A stretch of DNA of 64,000 nucleotides, taken from Membranipora membranacea (Eukaryota; Bryozoa; Gymnolaemata; Cheilostomatida; Membraniporidae). Shown piece by piece: positions 47,233 through 59,900 of the stretch. Every line of letters begins with the position of its first letter. The first letter of the stretch is position 1. The stretch is from contig OU612065.1 in the NCBI GenBank assembly GCA_914767715.1, forward strand, positions 22,816,001-22,880,000. Reading direction: 5' to 3'. Under the pieces are notes generated by a model. The model ran no database searches. It was not told where the DNA came from and saw only the letters and a list, made by a program, of their open reading frames with translations. Position numbers and translations under genes: made by a program.

Positions 47233-50200
47233 GTGGGTATCACGCTTTTTTTTCGCTCGGATCAAAAAATAGATTCGCTTGTAACTCACCTCATGAGGAG
47301 GAGCAACTCCTGCTTATCTCGAATCTGCAAACCGTTTAGCTCTGTGGCTTCTCATTCTCCGTCAGCGCCCGTTTTAATTAGGGTCACTTTTGCTAAAAAA
47401 AAACATGCCATACGCCACCGTTCAAAAATAAAAAACTCTGTCGAATCTTTATCAAACTCCGACCAGTTCAAGCTCTTATCGGCCTTACTCTAAATCCAGA
47501 ATATCGGAATCATCGGGTTAATAGGGGGGTAATTAAGCTGACTTTAAATTTGCAAAATTATACCAAGGGTGGGTATCACGCTTTTTTTTCGCTCGGATCA
47601 AAAAATAGATTTGCTTCTAACTCACCTCATGAGGAGGAGCAACTCCTGCTTATCTCGAATCTGCAAACCGTTTGGCTCTGTGGCTTTTCATTCTCCGTCA
47701 GCGCCCGTTTTGATTAGGGTCACTTTTGCTAAATAAAAACATGCCATACGCCACCGTTCAAAAATAAAAACTCTGTCGAATCTTTATCAAACTCCGACCA
47801 GTTCAAGCTTTTATCGGCCTTACTCTAAATCCAGAATATTGGAATCATCGGGTTAATAGGGGGGTAATTAAGCTGACTTTAAATTTGCAAAATTATACCA
47901 AGGGTGGGTATCACGCTTTTTTTTCGCTCGGATCAAAAAATAAATTTGCTTCTAACTCACCTCATGAGGAGGAGCAACTCCTGCTTATCTCGAATCTGCA
48001 AACCGTTTGGCTCTGTGGCTTTTCATTCTCCGTCAGCGCCCGTTTTAATTAGGGTCACTTTTGCTAAAAAAAACATGCCATACGCCACCGTTCAAAAATG
48101 AAAACTCTGTCGAATCATTATCAAACTCCGACCAGTTCAAGCTCTTATCGGCCTTATTCTAAATCCAGAATATTGGAATCATCGGTTTAATAGGGGGTAA
48201 TTAAGCTGACTTTAAATTTGTAAAATTATACCAAGGGTGGGTATCACGCTTTTTTTTCGCTCGGATCAAAAAATAGATTTGCTTCTAACTCACCTAGTGA
48301 GGAGGAGCAACTCCTGCTTATCTCGAATCTGCAAACCGTTTGGCTCTGTGGCTTTTCATTCTCCGTCAGCACCCGTTTTAATTAGGGTCACTTTTGCTAA
48401 AAAAAAACATGCCATACGCCACCGTTCAAAAATGAAAACTCTGTGGAATCATTATCAAACTCCGACCAGTTCAAGCTTTTATCGGCCTTATTCTAAATCC
48501 AGAATATTGGAATCATCGGTTTAATAGGGGGGTAATTAAGCTGACTTTAAATTTGCAAAATTATAGCAAGGGTGGGTATCACGCTTTTTTTTCGCTCGGA
48601 TCAAAAAATAGATTTGCTTCTAACTCACCTCATGAGGAGGAGCAACTCCTGCTTATCTCGAATCTGCAAACCGTTTGGCTCTGTGGCGTTTCATTCTCCG
48701 TCAGCGCCCGTTTTAATTAGGGTCACTTTTGCTAAAAAAAAACATGCCATACGCCACCGTTCAAAAATAAAAACTCTGTCGAATCTTTATCAAACTCCGA
48801 CCAGTTCAAGCTCTTATCGGCCTTACTCTAAATCCAGAATATTGGAATCATCGGGTTAATAGGGGGGTAATTAAGCTGACTTTAAATTTGCAAAATTATA
48901 CCAAGGGTGGGTATCACGCTTTTTTTTCGCTCGGATCAAAAAATAGATTTGCTTCTAACTCACTTCATGAGGAGGAGCAACTCCTGCTTATCTCGAATCT
49001 GCAAACCGTTTGGCTCTGTGGCTTTTCATTCTTCGTCAGCGCCCGTTTTAATTAGGGTCACTTTTGCTAAAAAAAAACATGCCATACGCCACCGTTCAAA
49101 AATAAAAACTCTGTCGAATCTTTATCAAACTCCGACCAGTTCAAGCTCTTATCGGCCTTACTCTAAATCCAGAATACTGGAATCATCGGGTTAATAGGGG
49201 GGTAATTAAGCTGACTTTAAATTTGCAAAATTATACCAAGGGTGGGTATCACGCTTTTTTTTCGCTCGGATCAAAAAATAGATTTGCTTCTAACTCACCT
49301 CATGAGGAGGAGCAACTCCTGCTTATCTCGAATCTGCAAACCGCTTGGCTCTGTGGCGTTTCATTCTCTGTCAGCGCCCGTTTTAATTAGGGTCACTTTT
49401 GCTAAAAAAAAACATGCCATACGCCACCGTTCAAAAATAAAAACTCTGTCGAATCTTTATCAAACTCCGACCAGTTCAAGCTCTTATCGGCCTTACTCTA
49501 AATCCAGAATATTGGAATCATCGGGTTAATAGGGGGGTAATTAAGCTGACTTTAAATTTGCAAAATTATACCAAGGGTGGGTATCACGCTTTTTTTTCGC
49601 TCGGATCAAAAAATAGATTTGCTTCTAACTCACCTCATGAGGAGGAGCAACTCCTGCTTATCTCGAATCTGCAAACCGTTTGGCTCTGTGGCTTTTCATT
49701 CTCCGTCAGCGCCCGTTTTAATTAGGGTCACTTTTGCAAAAAAAAACATGCCATACGCCACCGTTCAAAAATATAAACTCTGTCGAATCTTTATCAAACT
49801 CCGACCAGTTCAAGCTCTTATCGGCCTTACTCTAAATCCAGAATATTGGAATCATCGGGTTAATAGGGGGGTAATTAAGCTGACTTTAAATTTGCAAAAT
49901 TATACCAAGGGTGGGTATCACGCTTTTTTTTCGCTCGGATCAAAAAATAGATTTGATTCTAACTCACCTCATGAGGAGGAGCAACTCCTGCTTATCTCGA
50001 ATCTGCAAACCGTTTGGCTCTGTGGCTTTTCATTCTCCGTCAGCGCCCGTTTTAATTAGGGTCACTTTTGCTTAAAAAAAAACATGCCATACGCCACCGT
50101 TCAAAAATAAAAACTCTGTCGAATCTTTATCAAACTCCGACCAGTTCAAGCTCTTATCGGCCTTACTCTAAATCCAGAATATTGGAATCATCGGGTTAAT

Positions 50201-51586
50201 AGGGGGGTAATTAAGCTGACTTTAAATTTGCAAAATTATACCAAGGGTGGGTATCACGCTTTTTTTTCGCTCGGATCAAAAAATAGATTCGCTTCTAACT
50301 CACCTCATGAGGAGGAGCAACTCCTGCTTATCTCGAATCTGCAAACCGTTTAGCTCTGTGGCTTTTCATTCTCCGTCAGCGCCCGTTTTAATTAGGGTCA
50401 CTTTTGCTAAAAAAAAACATGCCATACGCCACCGTTCAAAATTAAAAAACTCTGTCGAATCTTTATCAAACTCCGACCAGTTCAAGCTCTTATCGGCCTT
50501 ACTCTAAATCCAGAATATTGGAATCATCGGGTTAATAGGGGGGTAATTAAGCTGACTTTAAATTTGCAAAATTATACCAAGGGTGGGTATCACGCTTTTT
50601 TTTCGCTCGGATCAAAAAATAAATTTGCTTCTAACTCACCTCATGAGGAGGAGCAACTCCTGCTTATCTCGAATCTGCAAACCGTTTGGCTCTGTGGCGT
50701 TTCATTCTCCGTCAGCGCCCGTTTTAATTAGGGTCACTATTGCTAAAAAAAACATGCCATACGCCACCGTTCAAAAATAAAAACTCTGTCGAATCTTTAT
50801 CAAACTCCGACCAGTTCAAGCTCTTATAGGCCTTACTCTAAATCCAGAATATTGGAATCATCGGGTTAATAGGGGGGTAATTAAGCTGACTTTAAATTTG
50901 CAAAATTATACCAAGGGTGGGTATCACGCTTTTTTTTCGCTCGGATCAAAAAATAGATTTGCTTCTAACTCACCTCATGAGGAGGAGCAACTCCTGCTTA
51001 TCTCGAATCTGCAAACCGTTTGGCTCTGTGGCTTTTCATTCTCCGTCAGCGCCCGTTTTAATTAGGGTCACTTTTGCTAAAAAAAAACATGCCATACGCC
51101 ACCGTTCAAAAATAAAAACTCTGTCGAATCTTTATCAAACTCCGACCAGTTCAAGCTCTTATCGGCCTTACTCTAAATCCAGAATATTGGAATCATCGGG
51201 TTAATAGGGGGGTAATTAAGCTGACTTTAAATTTGCAAAATTATACCAAGGGTGGGTATCACGCTTTTTTTTCGCTCGGATCAAAAAATAGATTTGCTTC
51301 TAACTCACCTCATGAGGAGGAGCAACTCCTGCTTATCTCGAATCTGCAAACCGTTTGGCTCTGTGGCTTTTCATTCTCCGTCAGCGCCCGTTTTAATTAG
51401 GGTCACTTTTGCTAAAAAAAAACATGCCATACGCCACCGTTCAAAAATAAAAACTCTGTCGAATCTTTATTAAACTCCGACCAGTTCAAGCTCTTATCGG
51501 CCTTACTCTAAATCCAGAATATTGGAATCATCGGGTTAATAGGGGGGTAATTAAGCTGACTTTAAATTTGCAAAATTATACCAAGG
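47233..51586 (+). repeat. Most divergent region (u142-u154)
   Basis: Several monomers here carry four or more changes. U142 has TTCGCTTG, GTTTAGC, GGCTTCTC and an extra A. U144 has AATAAATTT, A8, AATGAAAAC, GAATCATTA and G5 (333 bp). U145 has CCTAGTGAGG, AGCACCC and GTGGAATC. GGCGTTTC recurs in u146, u148 and u152. Marks of u142 and u144 (GTTTAGC, then AATAAATTT with A8) recur together in u151-u152, suggesting an old block duplication. U153 and u154 return to near-consensus. Confidence 0.82.
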
Positions 51587-54500
51587 GTGGGTATCACGCT
51601 TTTTTTTCGCTCGGATCAAAAAATAGATTTGCTTCTAACTCACCTCATGAGGAGGAGCAACTCCTGCTTATCTCGAATCTGCAAACCGTTTGGCTCTGTG
51701 GCTTTTCATTCTCCGTCAGCGCCCGTTTTAATTAGGGTCACTTTTGCTAAAAAAAAACATGCCATACGCCACCGTTCAAAAATAAAAACTCTGTCGAATC
51801 TTTATCAAACTCCGACCAGTTCAAGCTCTTATCGGCCTTACTCTAAATCCAGAATGTTGGAATCATCAGGTTAATAGGGGGGTAATTAAGCTGACTTTCA
51901 ATTTGCAAAATTATACCAAGGGTGGGTATCACGCTTTTTTTTCGCTCGGATCAAAAAATAGATTTGCTTCTAACTCACCTCATGAGGAAGAGCAACTCCT
52001 GCTTATCTCGAATCTGCAAACCGTTTGGCTCTGTGGCTTTTCATTCTCCGTCAGCGCCCGTTTTAATTCGGGTCACTTTTGCTAGAAAAAAACATGCCAT
52101 ACGCCACCGTTCAAAAATAAACTCTGTCGAATCTTTATCAAACTCCGACCAGTTCAAGCTCTTATCGGCCTTACTCTAAATCCAGAATATTGGAATCATC
52201 GGGTTAATAGGGGGGTAATTAAGCTGACATTAAATTTGCAAAATTATACCAAGGGTGGGTATCACGCTTTTTTTTCGCTCGGATCAAAAAATAGATTTGC
52301 TTCTAACTCACCTCATGAGGAGGAGCAACTCCTGCTTATCTCGAATCTGCAAACCGTTTGGCTCTGTGGCTTTTCATTCTCCGTCAGCGCCCGTTTTAAT
52401 TAGGGTCACTTTTGCTAAAAAAAAACATGCCATACGCCACCGTTCAAAAATAAAAACTCTGTCGAGTCTTTATCAAACTCCGACCAGTTCAAGCTCTTAT
52501 CGGCCTTACTCTAAATCCAGAATATTGGAATCATCGGGTTAATAGGGGGGTAATTAAGCTGACTTTAAATTTGCAAAATTATACCAAGGGTGGGTATCAC
52601 GCTTTTTTTTCGCTCGGATCAAAAAATAGATTTGCTTCTAACTCACCTCATGAGGAGGAGCAACTCCTGCTTATCTCGAATCTGCAAACCGTTTGGCTCT
52701 GTGGCTTTTCATTCTCCGTCAGCGCCCGTTTTAATTAGGGTCACTTTTGCTAAAAAAAAACATGCCATACGCCACCGTTCAAAAATAAAAACTCTGTCGA
52801 ACATTTATCAAACTCCGACCAGTTCAAGCTCTTATCGGCCTTACTCTAAATCCAGAATATTGGAATCATCGGGTTAATAGGGGGGTAATTAAGCTGACTT
52901 TAAATTTGCAAACTTATACCAAGGGTGGGTATCACGCTTTTTTTTCGCTCGGATCAAAAAATAGATTTGCTTCTAACTCACCTCATGAGGAGGAGCAACT
53001 CCTGCTTATCTCGAATCTGCAAACCGTTTGGCTCTGTGGCTTTTCATTCTCCGTCAGCGCCCGTTTTAATTAGGGTCACTTTTGCTAAAAAAAAACATGC
53101 CATACGCCACCGTTCAAAAATAAAAACTCTGTCGAATCTTTATCAAACTCCGACCAGTTCAAGCTCTTATCGGCCTTACTCTAAATCCAGAATGTTGGAA
53201 TCATCAGGTTAATAGGGGGGTAATTAAGCTGACTTTAAATTTGCAAAATTATACCAAGGGTGGGTATCACGCCTTTTTTTCGCTCGGATCAAAAAATAGA
53301 TTTGCTTCTAACTCACCTCATGAGGAAGAGCAACTCCTGCTTATCTCGAATCTGCAAACCGTTTGGCTCTGTGGCTTTTCATTCTCCGTCAGCGCCCGTT
53401 TTAATTTGGGTCACTTTTGCTAGAAAAAAACATGCCATACGCCACCGTTCAAAAATAAACTTTGTCGAATCTTTATCAAACTCCGACCAGTTCAAGCTCT
53501 TATCGGCCTTACTCTAAATCCAGAATATTGGAATCATCGGGTTAATAGGGGGGTAATTAAGCTGACTTTAAATTTGCAAAATTATACCAAGGGTGGGTAT
53601 CACGCTTTTTTTTCGCTCGGATCAAAAAATAGATTTGCTTCTAACTCACCTCATGAGGAGGAGCAACTCCTGCTTATCTCGAATCTGCAAACCGTTTGGC
53701 TCTGTGGCTTTTCATTCTCCGTCAGCGCCCGTTTTAATTAGGGTCACTTTTGCTAAAAAAAAACATGCCATACGCCACCGTTCAAAAATAAAAACTCTGT
53801 CGAATCTTTATCAAACTCCGACCAGTTCAAGCTCTTATCGGCCTTACTCTAAATCCAGAATATTGGAATCATCGGGTTAATAGGGGGGTAATTAAGCTGA
53901 CTTTAAATTTGCAAAATTATACCAAGGGTGGGTATCACGCTTTTTTTTCGCTCGGATCAAAAAATAGATTTGCTTCTAACTCACCTCATGAGGAGGAGCA
54001 ACTCCTGCTTATCTCGAATCTGCAAACCGTTTGGCTCTGTGGCTTTTCATTCTCCGTCAGCGCCCGTTTTAATTAGGGTCACTTTTGCTAAAAAAAAACA
54101 TGCCATACGCCACCGTTCAAAAATAAAAACTCTGTCGAACATTTATCAAACTCCGACCAGTTCAAGCTCTTATCGGCCTTACTCTAAATCCAGAATATTG
54201 GAATCATCGGGTTAATAGGGGGGTAATTAAGCTGACTTTAAATTTGCAAAATTATACCAAGGGTGGGTATCACGCTTTTTTTTCGCTCGGATCAAAAAAT
54301 AAATTTGCTTCTAACTCACCTCATGAGGAGGAGCAACTCCTGCTTATCTCGAATCTGCAAACCGTTTGGCTCTGTGGCTTTTCATTCTCCGTCAGCGCCC
54401 GTTTTAATTAGGGTCACTTTTGCTAAAAAAAAACATGCCATACGCCACCGTTCAAAAATAAAAACTCTGTCGAATCTTTATCAAACTCCGACCAGTTCAA

Positions 54501-56931
54501 GCTCTTATCGGCCTTACTCTAAATCCAGAATGTTGGAATCATCAGGTTAATAGGGGGGTAATTAAGCTGACTTTAAATTTGCAAAATTATACCAAGGGTG
54601 GGTATCACGCTTTTTTTTCGCTCGGATCAAAAAATAGATTTGCTTCTAACTCACCTCATGAGGAAGAGCAACTCCTGCTTATCTCGAATCCGTTTGGCTC
54701 TGTGGCTTTTCATTCTCCGTCAGCGCCCGTTTTAATTCGGGTCACTTTTGCTAGAAAAAAACATGCCATACGCCACCGTTCAAAAATAAACTCTGTCGAA
54801 TCTTTATCAAACTCCGACCAGTTCAAGCTCTTATCGGCCTTACTCTAAATCCAGAATATTGGAATCATCGGGTTAATAGGGGGGTAATCAAGCTGACTTT
54901 AAATTTGCAAAATTATACCAAGGGTGGGTATCACGCTTTTTTTTCGCTCGGATCAAAAAATAGATTTGCTTCTAACTCACCTCATGAGGAGGAGCAACTC
55001 CTGCTTATCTCGAATCTGCAAACCGTTTGGCTCTGTGGCTTTTCATTCTCCGTCAGCGCCCGTTTTAATTAGGGTCACTTTTGCTAAAAAAAAACATGCC
55101 ATACGCCACCGTTCAAAAATAAAAACTCTGTCGAATCTTTATCAAACTCCGACCAGTTCAAGCTCTTATCGGCCTTACTCTAAATCCAGAATATTGGAAT
55201 CATCGGGTTAATAGGGGGGTAATTAAGCTGACTTTAAATTTGCAAAATTATACCAAGGGTGGGTATCATGCTTTTTTTTCGCTCGGATCAAAAAATAGAT
55301 TTGCTTCTAACTCACCTCATGAGGAGGAGCAACTCCTGCTTATCTCGAATCTGCAAACCGTTTGGCTCTGTGGCTTTTCATTCTCCGTCAGCGCCCGTTT
55401 TAATTAGGGTCACTTTTGCTAAAAAAAAACATGCCATACGCCACCGTTCAAAAATAAAAACTCTGTCGAACATTTATCAAACTCCGACCAGTTCAAGCTC
55501 TTATCGGCCTTACTCTAAATCCAGAATATTGGAATCATCGGGTTAATAGGGGGGTAATTAAGCTGACTTTAAATTTGCAAACTTATACCAAGGGTGGGTA
55601 TCACGCTTTTTTTTCGCTCGGATCAAAAAATAGATTTGCTTCTAACTCACCTCATGAGGAGGAGCAACTCCTGCTTATCTCGAATCTGCAAACCGTTTGG
55701 CTCTGTGGCTTTTCATTCTCCGTCAGCGCCCGTTTTAATTAGGGTCACTTTTGCTAAAAAAAAACATGCCATACGCCACCGTTCAAAAATAAAAACTCTG
55801 TCGAATCTTTATCAAACTCCGACCAGTTCAAGCTCTTATCGGCCTTACTCTAAATCCAGAATGTTGGAATCATCAGGTTAATAGGGGGGTAATTAAGCTG
55901 ACTTTAAATTTGCAAAATTATACCAAGGGTGGGTATCACGCTTTTTTTTCGCTCGGATCAAAAAATAGATTTGCTTCTAACTCACCTCATGAGGAAGAGC
56001 AACTCCTGCTTATCTCGAATCTGCAAACCGTTTGGCTCTGTGGCTTTTCATTCTCCGTCAGCGCCCGTTTTAATTCGGGTCACTTTTGCTAGAAAAAAAC
56101 ATGCCATACGCCACCGTTCAAAAATAAACTCTGTCGAATCTTTATCAAACTCCGACCAGTTCAAGCTCTTATCGGCCTTACTCTAAATCCAGAATATTGG
56201 AATCATCGGGTTAATAGGGGGGTAATTAAGCTGACTTTAAATTTGCAAAATTATACCAAGGGTGGGTATCACGCTTTTTTTTCGCTCGGATCAAAAAATA
56301 GATTTGCTTCTAACTCACCTCATGAGGAGGAGCAACTCCTGCTTATCTCGAATCTGCAAACCGTTTGGCTCTGTGGCTTTTCATTCTCCGTCAGCGCCCG
56401 TTTTAATTAGGGTCACTTTTGCTAAAAAAAAACATGCCATACGCCACCGTTCAAAAATAAAAACTCTGTCGAATCTTTATCAAACTCCGACCAGTTCAAG
56501 CTCTTATCGGCCTTACTCTAAATCCAGAATATTGGAATCATCGGGTTAATAGGGGGGTAATTAAGCTGACTTTAAATTTGCAAAATTATACCAAGGGTGG
56601 GTATCACGCTTTTTTTTCGCTCGGATCAAAAAATAGATTTGCTTCTAACTCACCTCATGAGGAGGAGCAACTCCTGCTTATCTCGAATCTGCAAACCGTT
56701 TGGCTCTGTGGCTTTTCATTCTCCGTCAGCGCCCGTTTTAATTAGGGTCACTTTTGCTAAAAAAAAACATGCCATACGCCACCGTTCAAAAATAAAAACT
56801 CTGTCGAACATTTATCAAACTCCGACCAGTTCAAGCTCTTATCGGCCTTACTCTAAATCCAGATTATTGGAATCATCGGGTTAATAGGGGGGTAATTAAG
56901 CTGACTTTAAATTTGCAAAATTATACCAAGG
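51587..56931 (+). repeat. 4-mer HOR, four tandem copies (u155-u170)
   Basis: A 1338-bp unit starts at 51587, 52925, 54263 and 55594. P has AGAATGTTGG and ATCAGGTTA. Q has GAGGAAGAGC, AATTCGGGTC or AATTTGGGTC, GCTAGAAA and AATAAACT (333 bp). R is near consensus. S has GAACATTTA. The third copy is 1331 bp because u164 carries a 7-bp deletion. GCAAACTTATA after S occurs in copies 1 and 3 only, hinting at an 8-mer superperiod. This is the cleanest HOR in the window. Confidence 0.93.
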
Positions 56932-59900
56932 GTGGGTATCACGCTTTTTTTTCGCTCGGATCAAAAAATAGATTTGCTTCTAACTCACCTCATGAGGAGG
57001 AGCAACTCCTGCTTATCTCGAATCTGCAAACCGTTTGGCTCTGTGGCTTTTCATTCTCCGTCAGCGCCCGTTTTAATTAGGGTCACTTTTGCTAAAAAAA
57101 AACATGCCATACGCCACCGTTCAAAAATAAAAACTCTGTCGAATCTTTATCAAACTCCGACCAGTTCAAGCTCTTATCGGCCTTACTCAAAATCCAGAAT
57201 ATTGGAATCATCGGGTTAATAGGGGGGTAATTAAGCTGACTTTAAATTTGCAAAATTATACCAAGGGTGGGTATCACGCTTTTTTTTCGCTCGGATCAAA
57301 AAATAGATTTGCTTCTAACTCACCTCATGAGGAGGAGCAACTCCTGCTTATCTCGAATCTGCAAACCGTTTGGCTCTGTGGCTTTTCATTCTCCGTCAGC
57401 GCCCGTTTTAATTAGGGTCACTTTTGCTAAAAAAAACATGCCATACGCCACCGTTCAAAAATAAAAACTCTGTCGAATCTTTATCAAACTCCGACCAGTT
57501 CAAGCTCTTATCGGCCTTACTCTAAATCCAGAATATTGGAATCATCGGGTTAATAGGGGGGTAATTAAGCAGACTCTAAATTTGCAAAATTATACCAAGG
57601 GTGGGTATCACGCTTTTTTTTCGTTCGGATCAAAGAATAGATTTGCTTCTAACTCACCTCATGAGGAGGAGCAACTCCTGCTTATCTCGAATCTGCAAAC
57701 CGTTTGGCTCTATGGCTTTTCATTCTCCGTCAGCGCCCGTTTTAATTAGGGTCACTTTTGCTAAAAAAAAACATGCCATACGCCACCGTTCAAAAATAAA
57801 AACTCTGTCGAATCTTTATCAAACTCCGACCAGTTCAAGCTCTTATCGGCCTTACTCTAAATCCAGAATATTGGAATCATCGGGTTAATAGGGGGGTAAT
57901 TAAGCTGACTTTAAATTTGCAAAATTATACCAAGGGTGGGTATCACGCTTTTTTTTCGCTCGGATCAAAAAATAGATTTGCTTCTAACTCACCTCATGAG
58001 GAGGAGCAACTCCTGCTTATCTCGAATCTGCAAACCGTTTGGCTCTGTGGCTTTTCATTCTCCGTCAGCGCCCGTTTTAATTAGGGTCACTTTTGCTAAA
58101 ATAAAACATGCCATACGCCACCGTTCAAAAATAAAAACTCTGTCGAATCTTAATCAAACTCCGACCAGTTCAAGCTCTTATCGGCCTTACTCTAAATCCA
58201 GAATATTGGAATCATCGGGTTAATAGGGGGGTAATTAAGCTGACTTTAAATTTGCAAAATTATACCAAGGGTGGGTATCACGCTTTTTTTTTGCTCGTAT
58301 CAAAAAATAGATTTGCTTCTAACTCACCTCATGAGGAGGAGCAACTCCTGCTTATCTCGAATCTGCAAACCGTTTGGCTCTGTGACTTTTCATTCTCCGT
58401 CAGCGTCCGTTTTAATTAGGGTCACTTTTGCTAAAAAAAAACATGCCATACGCCACCGTTCAAAAATAAAAACTCTGTCGAATCTTTATCAAACTCCGAC
58501 CAGTTCAAGCTCTTATCGGCCTTACTCTAAATCCAGAATATTGGAATCATCGGGTTAATAGGGGGGTAATTAAGCTGACTTTAAATTTGCAAAATTATAC
58601 CAAGGGTGGGTATCACGCTTTTTTTTCGCTCGGATCAAAAAATAGATTTGCTTCTAACTCACCTCATGAGGAGGAGCAACTCCTGCTTATCTCGAATCTG
58701 CAAACCGTTTGGCTCTGTGGCTTTTCATTCTCCGTCAGCGCCCGTTTTAATTAGGGTCACTTTTGCTAAAAAAAAACATGCCATACGCCACCGTTCAAAA
58801 ATAAAAACTCTGTCGAATCTTTATCAAACTCCGACCAGTTCAAGCTCTTATCGGCCTTACTCTAAATCCAGAATATTGGAATCATCGGGTTAATAGGGGG
58901 GTAATTAAGCTGACTTTAAATTTGCAAAATTATACCAAGGGTGGGTATCACGCTTTTTTTTCGCTCGGATAAAAAAATAGATTTGCTTCTAACTCACCTC
59001 ATGAGGAGGAGCAACTCCTGCTTATCTCGAATCTGCAAACCGTTTGGCTCTGTGGCTTTTCATTCTCCGTCAGCGCCCGTTTTAATTAGGGTCACTTTTG
59101 CTGAAAAAAACATGCCATACGCCACCGTTCAAAAATAAAAACTCTGTCGAACATTTATCAAACTCCGACCAGTTCAAGCTCTTATCGGCCTTACTCTAAA
59201 TCCAGAATATTGGAATCATCGGGTTAATAGGGGGGTAATTAAGCTGACTTTAAATTTGCAAAATTATACCAAGGGTGGGTATCACGCTTTTTTTTCGCTC
59301 GGATCAAAAAATAGATTTGCTTCTAACTCACCTCATGAGGAGGAGCAACTCCTGCTTATCTCGAATCTGCAAACCGTTTGGCTCTGTGGCTTTTCATTCT
59401 CCGTCAGCGCCCGTTTTAATTAGGGTCACTTTTGCTAAAAAAAAACATGCCATACGCCACCGTTCAAAAATAAAAACTCTGTCGAATCTTTATCAAACTC
59501 CGACCAGTTCAAGCTCTTATCGGCCTTACTCTAAATCCAGAATATTGGAATCATCGGGTTAATAGGGGGGTAATTAAGCTGACTTTAAATTTGCAAAATT
59601 ATACCAAGGGTGGGTATCACGCTTTTTTTTCGCTCGGATCAAAAAATAGATTTGCTTCTAACTCACCTCATGAGGAGGAGCAACTCCTGCTTATCTCGAA
59701 TCTGCAAACCGTTTGGCTCTGTGGCTTTTCATTCTCCGTCAGCGCCCGTTTTAATTAGGGTCACTTTTGCTAAAAAAAACATGCCATACGCCACCGTTCA
59801 AAAATAAAAACTCTGTCGAATCTTTATCAAACTCCGACCAGTTCAAGCTCTTATCGGCCTTACTCTGAATCCAGAATATTGGAATCATCGGGTTAATAGG

